Below, one piece after another: positions 17,393-25,718 of a stretch of 49,101 bases of DNA. The stretch's first letter is position 1; the number at the start of each line of letters is the position of its first letter. The notes beneath the pieces are model-generated. The model did no database searches and was not told the origin of the DNA. It saw only the letters and a list, made by a program, of their open reading frames with translations. The DNA lies in the NCBI GenBank assembly GCA_963839525.1, contig CAWIVJ010000031.1:1-49101 (forward strand), written 5' to 3'. The DNA comes from CAWIVJ01 sp963839525. Its GTDB lineage: Bacteria; Cyanobacteriota; Vampirovibrionia; Gastranaerophilales; Gastranaerophilaceae. The position numbers and the translations under genes are program-made.

Positions 17393-18332
17393 TAATAATA
17401 AAAAAACGTTTAAAAGAAGAGTTTTATTTGTCGGAATTCCTGACATGGCGTATATTTGCCTTGATGGATTAATTAGAGCAGGAGTTAACATCGTAGGTGT
17501 AATGGGGTCCAAAAAAAATCACCCTACATACTTGGGTTTTAAAAACTTTGTCAATCATCGTAAACTAAATTTTATTGAATACGACAAGTTAGATGATGTT
17601 TTTTTGATTGATAAAATTAAAAATTTAAAAGCTGACATCGCTGTAGTTTGTTCTTTTAATTACAAAGTTCCTAAAGTTCTATTGGATTCCGTTAAAGATG
17701 GTTTTATAAATGTTCATCCTTCTCTTTTACCTAAATACAGGGGACCTAACCCTTACTCTGCAGTGATTATTAACGGTGAAAAAGAAACCGGTGTTACTCT
17801 GCATTTTATGGATGAAAATTTTGACACAGGTGATATAATTGTTCAAAAAAAAGTTGGGATATCAGAATTAGAAACAATGGGAACGCTTTTTAATAGAACA
17901 AATATTCTTGCTTTAGAAATGATTTTAGAAGTATTAAAAAAATATGAAACCAGTAAATTAAATTGTGAAAAACAGCCTGAAGGCAATTTTGAAATTGGAA
18001 AAGTCCTTTCTGAATCTGCATTTTTTATAAATTATGAAAAAACAGCACACGAAATAAACCGTTTTATAAGGGCACTAAATCCTTTTCTTCTTGCAAGGAC
18101 AAATTTTAGAGGAACTTTAGTGAAAATTTTATCTGCAGAAACTATTAAAGAAGATTTTCCTTTAAGAAATTTACCTGGAGGAATCGTTAAAGTAGAAAAC
18201 AATAGATTTTATGTTGCAACCGGTAAAGGACTTATTGCGCCTACATCTATGCAATTTGGAAGTTTTTTTGCAGGAACCTCCAAAGAGTTTATTAGAATAT
18301 TGAATCCAAGAATTGGAGAAAAATTTTCATGA
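17385..18332 (+). CDS. Formyltransferase family protein (Fmt-like, probably not the tRNA enzyme)
   Basis: A 315-residue protein with a Rossmann-like hydroxymethyl/formyl transferase N-domain and an Fmt C-terminal-like domain. The catalytic motif NVHPSLLPKYRG and the later Asp in FDTGDII are intact, and HEINRFIRALNPF matches the C-terminal domain. The tRNA enzyme normally has RGAAPI after the SLLP motif; here it is RGPNPYSAVIING. A different formyl acceptor, such as an amino-sugar, is therefore plausible. It overlaps crcB by 8 bases and the next gene by 4. Confidence 0.72.
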   Translation: MFNNNKKTFKRRVLFVGIPDMAYICLDGLIRAGVNIVGVMGSKKNHPTYLGFKNFVNHRKLNFIEYDKLDDVFLIDKIKNLKADIAVVCSFNYKVPKVLLDSVKDGFINVHPSLLPKYRGPNPYSAVIINGEKETGVTLHFMDENFDTGDIIVQKKVGISELETMGTLFNRTNILALEMILEVLKKYETSKLNCEKQPEGNFEIGKVLSESAFFINYEKTAHEINRFIRALNPFLLARTNFRGTLVKILSAETIKEDFPLRNLPGGIVKVENNRFYVATGKGLIAPTSMQFGSFFAGTSKEFIRILNPRIGEKFS

Positions 18333-19156
18333 TGGAGAAATTAAATTTTATAACTGCCGGAATTCCGTTGAGGACTAAACCTAAAGATTATAAAAACGCT
18401 TTTAGAGTCTTAAAAGAAATGCAGCTTGATGGCATTGAGCTTGAATTTGTACATGGTGTCAGAATGTCCGAAAATTCACAAAAAACAGTAAAAGAAGCTT
18501 CTAAAAACTTTGTAATAACTGCTCATGGTCCTTACTATATAAATTTAAATTCAAAAGAAGAAGAAAAAGTCGAAGCAAGTGTTTTAAGAATTATTAATAC
18601 CGCCTTAATGGGGCAAAAAGCCGGAGCATGGAGTATAACTTACCATGCTGCTTTTTATATGGGTAATGATGAAAAAACCGTTTTTGACAGAATAAAAAAA
18701 CAAACCGAAAAAATAATCGAAACTATTGAAAAAGAAAATATAAAAGTTTGGATTCGTCCCGAAACAACGGGAAAAGGTACTCAGTGGGGTGATTTAGATG
18801 AAGTCATAAATATGTCCAAGGAATTTAAGCAAGTTTTGCCATGCATCGATTTTTCACACCTTCATGCCCGCTCAGGAGGTAAATACAATACTTATAAAGA
18901 ATTTTGCATGATTTTAGAAAAAATCGGAACTGAACTCGGACAATATGCACTTGAGAATTTTCACGGGCATTTGGCAGGCATTGCTTATTCAAATAAGGGT
19001 GAAAAGAATCATTTAAATCTTGTTGATGCTGACATGAATTATAAAGACTTGCTCAAAGCCTTAAAAGAATTCAACGTAAAAGGAGCTTTAGTATGTGAAA
19101 GCCCAAATATTGAAGAAGATTGTAAGCTTTTAAAAGAATTTTATTTAAGTATTTAA
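18329..19156 (+). CDS. Endonuclease IV-like TIM barrel (AP endonuclease family 2)
   Basis: A 275-residue xylose-isomerase-like TIM barrel. Metal ligands in the order of Nfo are visible: His in TAHGPYYINL, His in TYHAAFYMG, Glu in RPETTGKG, Asp and His in CIDFSHLHAR, His in NFHGHL and Glu in LVCESPNIEED. It probably cleaves DNA at abasic sites. The sequence is closer to the archaeal/short Nfo-like type than to E. coli Nfo. Its ATG overlaps the formyltransferase stop, so they are translationally coupled. Confidence 0.85.
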   Translation: MMEKLNFITAGIPLRTKPKDYKNAFRVLKEMQLDGIELEFVHGVRMSENSQKTVKEASKNFVITAHGPYYINLNSKEEEKVEASVLRIINTALMGQKAGAWSITYHAAFYMGNDEKTVFDRIKKQTEKIIETIEKENIKVWIRPETTGKGTQWGDLDEVINMSKEFKQVLPCIDFSHLHARSGGKYNTYKEFCMILEKIGTELGQYALENFHGHLAGIAYSNKGEKNHLNLVDADMNYKDLLKALKEFNVKGALVCESPNIEEDCKLLKEFYLSI

Positions 19157-19193
19157 CAATTTAAATTAAGTCTATCCTGCTTTATTTAAATTT

Positions 19194-19532
19194 TCAGGTT
19201 TGCAAGAAAAATTTAAATTCTAGGCTGTTGTTTTTAGCGAACTTTTTAAGTATTGCTTTTATTGTATTTTCTGCTTTTTCTCCCGATGGAACTGAAGATT
19301 TAAATATTAAGCTTTCAGATGATGTTCTTAATGTCTGGCTAAATAACATCCCTAGCTGTTGAAGTTTTTTTAAAAGTTTGGAAAAAGAGTTTGTAAAAAC
19401 AGCATTTTCCCATTTTTCAACAGGTATTTTTAAAAAACTGCTAATACATCCAAAGGCAGGTGATTTTTGAGTTTTAACAACGATTCTACGGTTATTATTT
19501 ATTGAAGTAGCAGCATTAATTTTTGTTATCAT
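19194..19532 (-). CDS. Small FG-motif protein, function unknown
   Basis: A 112-residue protein with an excellent AAGGAG site before the ATG. The N-terminus is polar (ITKINAATSINNN) and has no signal peptide, followed by SPAFGC (Phe27-Gly28), matching the pattern in three other genes here. The remainder is basic and helical. It is an isolated monocistronic gene. I do not recognise a family. Confidence 0.65.
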   Translation of the reverse strand: MITKINAATSINNNRRIVVKTQKSPAFGCISSFLKIPVEKWENAVFTNSFSKLLKKLQQLGMLFSQTLRTSSESLIFKSSVPSGEKAENTIKAILKKFAKNNSLEFKFFLQT

Positions 19533-19672
19533 ACTTTATTCTCCTTTTTCTAATATATTTAAAAATAATAAAAATTTCTTCGCTAGTGTATTTTTTATCT
19601 TATATTACTGTCTTTATTATTACAACTAGATATTAAATTTATATTTACATATCTTTAACATAATAATTTAAG

Positions 19673-20188
19673 TTATGAAACACTAAGTTGTTGAATTGGA
19701 GTATTTATATTTAGTTCAATGTATTTAAATATATTTTGAACAATTCCGACAGGAAAAAAATAAATGTTATCACATGGTGTGATTTTTAACATAGAATTTT
19801 TAGTATCAATATTTATCACTCTAGCTAAAAAATATCTTTTTACAACTGAAAAAAGAATGTAATTACTTTTGCTTTGAATTTCAATTATTTCAAATCGATT
19901 TGCATTTACACTTGCAAGAGTAAGATAAAATAATTTTTGGCTGTTTATTTTAAAAAATTTATTGCAAACTGTAAAATCAACGGGTTGAGGCTGTACTGCG
20001 GAGGTTTGAGAAATATTTTGTACGGGCGTGTAAGCGCTTTGTGCGCTTACACGCCCTAATGAACAAAGAACAAACAAGGACAAAAAAGTCACCTTGAATT
20101 TATTTCTGAATCCATACAAGTTACTAAGTATATGAGATGCTGAAACAAGTTCAGCATGACGTCCTGTTAATAATTTGCTTCTTCTCAC
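19673..20188 (-). CDS. Hypothetical secreted protein with two palindromic insertions
   Basis: 171 residues from GTG 20188. Residues 1-~22 (containing GRHAELVSASHIL) are encoded by a dispersed palindromic repeat. A signal-peptide-like segment follows (FKVTFLSLFVLCSLGRVSAQS), whose end and the following YTP are encoded by a second perfect hairpin (20024-20056). The conserved-looking body (VCNKFFKINSQKLFYLTLA onward) has no named family. The true start is doubtful because the first codons lie in repeat DNA. It lies 20 bases downstream of polA on the same strand, so it may be co-transcribed. Confidence 0.55.
   Translation of the reverse strand: MRRSKLLTGRHAELVSASHILSNLYGFRNKFKVTFLSLFVLCSLGRVSAQSAYTPVQNISQTSAVQPQPVDFTVCNKFFKINSQKLFYLTLASVNANRFEIIEIQSKSNYILFSVVKRYFLARVINIDTKNSMLKITPCDNIYFFPVGIVQNIFKYIELNINTPIQQLSVS
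20024..20056. repeat. Perfect 14-bp-arm palindrome inside a coding sequence
   Basis: GGGCGTGTAAGCGC (20024-20037) and GCGCTTACACGCCC (20043-20056) pair around TTTGT. It is far more GC-rich than the gene around it and lies at the signal-peptide cleavage region of the 171-residue protein. Confidence 0.8.
20135..20161 (-). repeat. Second copy of the palindromic element, inverted relative to the 7861 copy
   Basis: It is the exact reverse complement of 7861-7887 (27 bases). Here it encodes RHAELVSASH in the 171-residue protein, a different reading frame from the one used in the methyltransferase. Confidence 0.88.
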
Positions 20189-20210
20189 CTCTCACTCCTC
20201 ACCTCTCACT
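20183..20210. repeat. Heptanucleotide tandem repeat at the polA 3' end
   Basis: Four imperfect units of TCTCACC/TCTCACT. They overlap the polA stop codon and supply the start region of the downstream gene. The same heptamer occurs inside polA at 21844-21871. Confidence 0.8.
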
Positions 20211-23112
20211 AATTCTCCAGCCAAGATTTCCCGTAACCGACATCTACAACTAAAGGAACTAAAAGCGGCTGATTAAGCTCCATTGCTTCAATTGTAAATT
20301 TTTTAATCTGTTCAAATTCTCCTGATTCAACTTCCAAAACCAGTTCGTCATGAACCTGCATAATCATTTTTGATTTTAAATTATTTTCTAACAATTTTTT
20401 TTGTAAATCAATCATAGCCATTTTAATTAAATCAGCAGCTGTTCCTTGTAGAGGTTGGTTAATTGCGGCACGCTCTGCAGCCTCTCTTATTGCATTATTT
20501 GGACTTAATAAATCATTTGCCAAATAACGTTTACGACCAAAAATAGTTTCAACATAACCGTTTTCATGAGCAAAGCGGATTGTACTCTGCATATATTCGC
20601 GAACTTTAGGATAAGTTGCAAAATATTTTTCAATAAACATTTCTGCCGCAAAAGGTGCAATATTTAAAGATTTTGCAAGCCCGTATTTGCTTTGTCCGTA
20701 AATAATACCAAAATTTACAGCTTTTGCTTTATAACGCATATCTTTTGTAACCCCTTCAACAGGTACTTCAAACACGTTCGCTGCCGTTTTTGTATGAATG
20801 TCCTCACCTGAACAAAATGCCTCAATTAAATTATCATCCCTTGAAACATGAGCAAGCAAACGAAGCTCTATTTGAGAATAGTCTGCAGATAGTAAAAGTC
20901 CGTTTTCTCTGTCTTTTGCCACAAAAGCATGCCTGATTTTATTTCCTTCTTCGGTTCTTATTGGAATATTTTGCAAGTTCGGATTAGAAGATGATAAACG
21001 TCCGGTAGTTGTAATAGTTTGATTGTAATTTGTATGAATACGCCCGTCTTTTCTGCTTATTAATTGAGGAAGAGCATCGGTATACGTTGATTTAAGCTTG
21101 GAAAACTTGCGATGCAAAAGCAAATGCTCACAAATTTTATTTTCTTTGGCAAGTTCTTCTAAAACTTCGGCACTTGTTGAGTAAACTGATTTCCCCCTTT
21201 TTTTCCTTACCGGAATTTGTAACCTATTAAAAAGGATTTCTCCCACTTGTTTTGGAGAATTTACATTAAACGGCACTCCTGCTATATCAAAAATTTTAGT
21301 TTCAAGTTCTGCAATTTTTGTACTAAATTCTTTTGTTAAATTATTTAAATATTCAACATCAATCGAAACACCGTCATATTCCATCTGGGCAAGAACAAGT
21401 GAAAGCGGAACTTCAACATCATATAGAAGCTTTAGTTCTCTTTCATCTAATTTATTTTGCCAAAATTTTGTTAGCGCAAGTGTTGCATAGGCATCATCAC
21501 AAGCGTAGTGAGCAGCAGCTTCAATAGAAACACACTCCATACTCAGGCAGTTTTTACCGCTTCCTATAAGCTCGGTGATTTCCTGCATAACATGATTTAA
21601 ATGCTCCAGAGATTGGATTTTAAGCCCGTGTTTTCTGGCAGGATCTTTAATATAACTTGCAAGCATTGTATCAAAAGTGATTCCCTTAATTTTTATTCCG
21701 TAATTTTGGAAAATATTATAATCAAATTTAGCATTTTGCAGTGTTTTTTTGATATTTTCATCTTCAAGAACAGGTTTTAGAACTTCAAGAACTTCTTTTA
21801 ACTCCAACTGGTCACCAATCTGATGAGATAAGGGAATGTAAAAGGTGAGAGGTGAGAGGTGAGAGGTGAGAAGAGCATCAGTTTTTTGTTTCATGTTCTC
21901 TTTTGCTTCATATGCAACTGAAACCCCGACAATCTCAGCTTCTTGTATTTTTACAGAAGTTGTTTCAGTATCAAGAGCAAATATATTTTGTTTTTTCAGA
22001 TTTTCAATAAGTTCGCGTAAATCTTCTTTAGTTGTAACTACTTTCATATCAAAGGATATATCATCTTTATTTATTCTACTTTTAACTTCTTGAGAAAATA
22101 ATCCAAGCTGCATTTGAGCAGAAGCTTGAATCGTTGCCGGCTGAACAGCTTGCGGCTCTACAGTTGTTTCAAGCTGAGTCTGTTCCTGTATTTTTTTATC
22201 CTGCACTTTATTTTTATCAAAAGAGCTTAAAATAGTGTCAATGCCTCTAATAAAACTATAAAATTGAAGTTTTTTAAGGAATTCTGTAACTTCATCAATA
22301 TTAGGCAAATCTATGTGAGTACCTTCAAAATCAAAGTTGATATTAACATCCTTGACAATTGTCGCAAGTTCTTTGCTTAAAATACCGATATCTTTACCTT
22401 CACAAATTTTCTGGCGCACTGCGTTTTCGGGTATTTCTTCGCAATGAGCAAACATTTCTTCCATATCCGGATAACGGGAAAGAAGTTTCTGAGCAGTTTT
22501 TTCTCCTATTCCCCGAATCCCCGGAATATTATCGGAGGAATCTCCGCGTAAACCTTTATAATCTGTAACCTGATTAGGATAAACACCTAGTTTTTCGTAA
22601 ACTTTATCCCAGTTATATTCAATAAGTTCTCCTTTTGAGGGAATCAGAACTTTTACATGCCCTTCTTTGTCAATTAACTGGAACGAATCCTGATCTCCTG
22701 TAAGAATAAGTGTTTTATGACCTAATTTTGTGGCTTTATAAGCAATTGTGCCTATAACATCATCTGCTTCAAAGCCTTCTTTGGTATAAATCGGTATATT
22801 AAAAGCTCTTAATCCTTCAAATATAAGTTTCATCTGGCTTCTCAGAGTATCGGGCATAGTTTCTCTATTTGCTTTATATTGGTCATATTTTTCGACTCTG
22901 AAAGTTTGTCTTCCCACATCAAAAGCAACAGTAATCGCATCAGGCTTAATCTCTTGATTTTTAAGCAAATCGAAAACAGCCTTAAAAAAACCGAATACTG
23001 CCCAAGTCGGCTGATTATCCGTTGTTTTCATGCCGGTTCTCTCAAGCGCAAAAAATTGCCTGAATGCAAGCGCATGTCCGTCTATTAAAATTAAAGTTTT
23101 TTGTTTTTCCAT
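20209..23112 (-). CDS. polA: DNA polymerase I
   Basis: 967 residues with three domains: 5'-3' exonuclease (1-~290, GDQDSFQLID, GLRGDSSDNIPGI), 3'-5' exonuclease (~350-560) and polymerase (~590-967). The proofreading residues are intact (FALDTETTS, NAKFDYNIF, YACDDAYAT). Polymerase motifs A (SADYSQIELRLLA), B (RYKAKAVNFGIIYGQ) and C (VHDELVLEV) are intact. Residues 414-423 (SHLSPLTF region) are encoded by four perfect heptanucleotide repeats and form an insertion in the exonuclease domain. It repairs DNA and processes Okazaki fragments. It is divergent from lptC. Confidence 0.97.
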   Translation of the reverse strand: MEKQKTLILIDGHALAFRQFFALERTGMKTTDNQPTWAVFGFFKAVFDLLKNQEIKPDAITVAFDVGRQTFRVEKYDQYKANRETMPDTLRSQMKLIFEGLRAFNIPIYTKEGFEADDVIGTIAYKATKLGHKTLILTGDQDSFQLIDKEGHVKVLIPSKGELIEYNWDKVYEKLGVYPNQVTDYKGLRGDSSDNIPGIRGIGEKTAQKLLSRYPDMEEMFAHCEEIPENAVRQKICEGKDIGILSKELATIVKDVNINFDFEGTHIDLPNIDEVTEFLKKLQFYSFIRGIDTILSSFDKNKVQDKKIQEQTQLETTVEPQAVQPATIQASAQMQLGLFSQEVKSRINKDDISFDMKVVTTKEDLRELIENLKKQNIFALDTETTSVKIQEAEIVGVSVAYEAKENMKQKTDALLTSHLSPLTFYIPLSHQIGDQLELKEVLEVLKPVLEDENIKKTLQNAKFDYNIFQNYGIKIKGITFDTMLASYIKDPARKHGLKIQSLEHLNHVMQEITELIGSGKNCLSMECVSIEAAAHYACDDAYATLALTKFWQNKLDERELKLLYDVEVPLSLVLAQMEYDGVSIDVEYLNNLTKEFSTKIAELETKIFDIAGVPFNVNSPKQVGEILFNRLQIPVRKKRGKSVYSTSAEVLEELAKENKICEHLLLHRKFSKLKSTYTDALPQLISRKDGRIHTNYNQTITTTGRLSSSNPNLQNIPIRTEEGNKIRHAFVAKDRENGLLLSADYSQIELRLLAHVSRDDNLIEAFCSGEDIHTKTAANVFEVPVEGVTKDMRYKAKAVNFGIIYGQSKYGLAKSLNIAPFAAEMFIEKYFATYPKVREYMQSTIRFAHENGYVETIFGRKRYLANDLLSPNNAIREAAERAAINQPLQGTAADLIKMAMIDLQKKLLENNLKSKMIMQVHDELVLEVESGEFEQIKKFTIEAMELNQPLLVPLVVDVGYGKSWLEN
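21844..21871. repeat. Heptanucleotide tandem repeat inside polA
   Basis: Four perfect tandem copies of GGTGAGA within the coding sequence. Each unit gained or lost would change the polA frame unless changes come in threes. Confidence 0.9.
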
Positions 23113-23135
23113 TTATTACTTCCAATATTTTTTGT

Positions 23136-23175
23136 ATTGCCGCATTGAGACTTCGCCTCTCCTTGCAATGACAAT
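23136..23175. repeat. Dispersed repeat fragment with ATTGTCATTGC end
   Basis: In the polA-lptC gap the reverse complement begins ATTGTCATTGCAAGG and contains GAGGCGAAGTCTC. The same 11-base start recurs at 40260-40270. It looks like an intergenic repeat family member. Confidence 0.55.
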
Positions 23176-23285
23176 ATAACCTTTTTAAATTAAGTATATT
23201 TTACAACAAAATTTATGCTTCATGCTAAAACTTTAAAATACGTAAATTATTTATTATTTAAACCCATTTATGCTAAACTAAAAAT

Positions 23286-23903
23286 ATGGACTTTAAGAAA
23301 ATAGATTTTAGTAAATTAAAATTTAACAAATTGGGTAGGAAAAAAACAATCTATGTTATTTTATTTTTGATAATAGCCGTCATTTTTGTCTGGGCATTTA
23401 TTGCTGCAGGAATAATTACTCGTAATTTCAACAGGGAACAGCTTATTGGAACAGAAAACCGTCAAGAACTTGAAATATCAGGCTTAATTCTGACAGAAAC
23501 AAAAGGGGACAAAAAGTTTTGGGAAATTTATGGAGAAAACGGCTATTATAAAAGTGATAATAAAGTTGCCTTGCTTGAAAATGTTATAGGAAATTTCTAT
23601 AAAGACAACGAAGTGTCTATGAGCTTTGAATCTTCAAAAGGAACTTATAATGAAATTAAAAAACAAATCATATTGTACAATAACACCCATATTGTAATAA
23701 AAGACGGTACATCGCTTTATTGTGACAGGCTTACCTGGTCAGGCTCAGATAAAGACATTATTGCTCAGGGCAATATAAAAATAAACAGAAATAATGAGCT
23801 TATTGCTACAGCAGATAAAGCCGTTATAAATCCTGATTATTCAAAATTTAAAATAAACGGTAAAACCGTCACAAAATTATATAAACTAAAGGAGGAAAAA
23901 TGA
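23286..23903 (+). CDS. lptC: LptC-like LPS export bitopic protein
   Basis: 205 residues: a basic N-terminus, one transmembrane helix (VILFLIIAVIFVWAFIAAG, about residues 24-42) and a periplasmic beta-jellyroll (LILTETKGDKKFWEIYGENG, FESSKGTYNEI). LptC recruits LptA to the LptBFG exporter. Its stop overlaps the lptA-like ATG (ATGA), which supports the assignment. It marks the organism as diderm. Confidence 0.85.
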   Translation: MDFKKIDFSKLKFNKLGRKKTIYVILFLIIAVIFVWAFIAAGIITRNFNREQLIGTENRQELEISGLILTETKGDKKFWEIYGENGYYKSDNKVALLENVIGNFYKDNEVSMSFESSKGTYNEIKKQIILYNNTHIVIKDGTSLYCDRLTWSGSDKDIIAQGNIKINRNNELIATADKAVINPDYSKFKINGKTVTKLYKLKEEK

Positions 23904-24874
23904 AAAAGAGTTTAATAATACTAACAATAATAGTAGCTATGCTGTTTGGACTTTCTTCCACCGCAGAAGATCTAGTAATCCAATCCAAAACTCAAACTTA
24001 TTCAGAAAAAGATAATAAAATAAAAGCAGAAGGTGACGTTCAGGTAACAGTAGGCGATGCAAAAGTTATAGGAGACAAAGCGGATGTTACTGTGACCAAA
24101 GATAATAAACTTGATATAGCAACTTTTTATGATAAGCCATATGCTTATGAACTAAAAGGTAATAAAAAACGTGAAGTTAAAGCAAATATTCTAAGAGCGT
24201 CTTTAATTAACAAAGTCATAAAAGCTGAAGGGATGACTCAAACAACCGTTTTCGACGGAAAAGAACCAGTTGTTATTATTACGGCAGATAATCAGGAATA
24301 TGATACAAAATCTAACATAATGAAAGCAAACGGCAGTGTTATTATTCACTACAAAGAAATAGAAACTTTTTCCAGTAAAGCAATTATAAAAACAAATAAA
24401 AACGGAGATTTACAAAGAATTGATTTAATCGGAACAGCAAGAATTAAAGAAACAAAACATCTTGCAACAGCAGACCATTTTATTTATAGTCCTTTAACAG
24501 ATGAATTAATTTCTATTGGAAATACTACTTCAAATGCTGTTTTAGATGACGGTTCCAGACTTATTTTAAAAGCCAATTATCAACAATATAATAAAAATAC
24601 CAATACCTTCTTAGGCAGCGGAAATGTCAAAATCTGGTTTAAAGATTACTATGCTCAAGGTCCGAAAGTTACTTTTTATCCTGATAAAAAAACCAATAAA
24701 CCTAACGAAATTTATTTTATCGGACGCTCAAGTATAACCCAAGATGTAAAAACTATTTTTGCAGACAAAATAAAACTTGTTCTAAAACCCAAAAATTTCT
24801 ATGCAGAAGGGAATACTAAAACCGTTATAAGGGATATTAACAAAACACAAGATAAAGAAAATAGTTTGTTTTAA
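23900..24874 (+). CDS. lptA: LptA/OstA-like periplasmic LPS transport protein
   Basis: 324 residues with a signal peptide (SLIILTIIVAMLFGLSSTA) and repeated beta-strand units with the OstA pattern (KAEGDVQVTVGDAKVIGDKA, MKANGSVIIHYKE, FLGSGNVKIWFKD). That is about twice the length of E. coli LptA, so it is probably two OstA domains in tandem. It would bridge LptC to the outer-membrane LptD. A strong AAAGGAGG site lies inside the end of lptC. Confidence 0.85.
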   Translation: MKKSLIILTIIVAMLFGLSSTAEDLVIQSKTQTYSEKDNKIKAEGDVQVTVGDAKVIGDKADVTVTKDNKLDIATFYDKPYAYELKGNKKREVKANILRASLINKVIKAEGMTQTTVFDGKEPVVIITADNQEYDTKSNIMKANGSVIIHYKEIETFSSKAIIKTNKNGDLQRIDLIGTARIKETKHLATADHFIYSPLTDELISIGNTTSNAVLDDGSRLILKANYQQYNKNTNTFLGSGNVKIWFKDYYAQGPKVTFYPDKKTNKPNEIYFIGRSSITQDVKTIFADKIKLVLKPKNFYAEGNTKTVIRDINKTQDKENSLF

Positions 24875-24944
24875 TAGAGCATAAAAAGAGTGGCGTAGAC
24901 GGATTAAGTTGAAACTGCTGTGTTTCATCATAAGAAAGTAAAAA

Positions 24945-25715
24945 ATGGATAAAAAAATTCAAAAAGCACTGGAGTTATTTAAAAACAAAGAATGGGAGAA
25001 AGCTATTGATGCTTTCAGCAGGATTTTAGAAAAAGAGACTAAAAACGCAGAATTATATAATAATTTGGCTCTTTCATATTATTATATCGGAGAAATTGAA
25101 CAAGCGGAAAAATTCTTTTTAAAAGCCTTAGGACTCAATCCTAAATTAGCGGAAGTTTATATAAACTTATCCGATTTATATTTTAAGCAAAGAAATTTTG
25201 CGGATGCTGTTGATCTTTTACAAATTGGCACTCAAGAATTACCTGAAAATCTTATTTTAAAACATTATCTTGCAAGAATTTACATGGAAGATGCCAGACT
25301 TGACTTAGCAATTGACGAACTGGATAAAATTCTTGAAGAACAGGCTGAAAACTATGATGCTTACTACGATTTAGCTAGAATTTATTTTGAACTGGGAAAT
25401 TACGATCTAGCAATAGAAAATTTCGAAAATGTTCTTAAATACAAAAGTGATAATGAATGGGTTTTTTATTATCTGGGACAATCTTATGAAGCTAATGATG
25501 AAAGAGACAAAGCAATTTCAAATTATTTAAAAGCTATTGCAACTAATGATAAATTTTATCCGGCATATAAGAAAGCAGGAATTCTTTTTCTTGCAAGAGA
25601 AGATTATAATGATGCCATTGAATACTTTGAAGATTACATAAAATTTAATGTTTCTGAAGAAGAAATAAATAATATTAAAAAAACAATTGAAAGAATTAAA
25701 AAATTAAAAGGATGA
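24945..25715 (+). CDS. Tetratricopeptide repeat protein
   Basis: 256 residues of consecutive TPR units from residue 1 to the end (for example AELYNNLALSYYYIGEIEQA, AEVYINLSDLYFKQRNFADA, YDAYYDLARIYFELGNYDLA). There is no signal peptide or other domain, so it is a cytosolic scaffold. The partner is unknown. It lies between the lpt genes and dprA; dprA starts three bases after its stop. Confidence 0.9.
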   Translation: MDKKIQKALELFKNKEWEKAIDAFSRILEKETKNAELYNNLALSYYYIGEIEQAEKFFLKALGLNPKLAEVYINLSDLYFKQRNFADAVDLLQIGTQELPENLILKHYLARIYMEDARLDLAIDELDKILEEQAENYDAYYDLARIYFELGNYDLAIENFENVLKYKSDNEWVFYYLGQSYEANDERDKAISNYLKAIATNDKFYPAYKKAGILFLAREDYNDAIEYFEDYIKFNVSEEEINNIKKTIERIKKLKG

Positions 25716-25718
25716 AGA

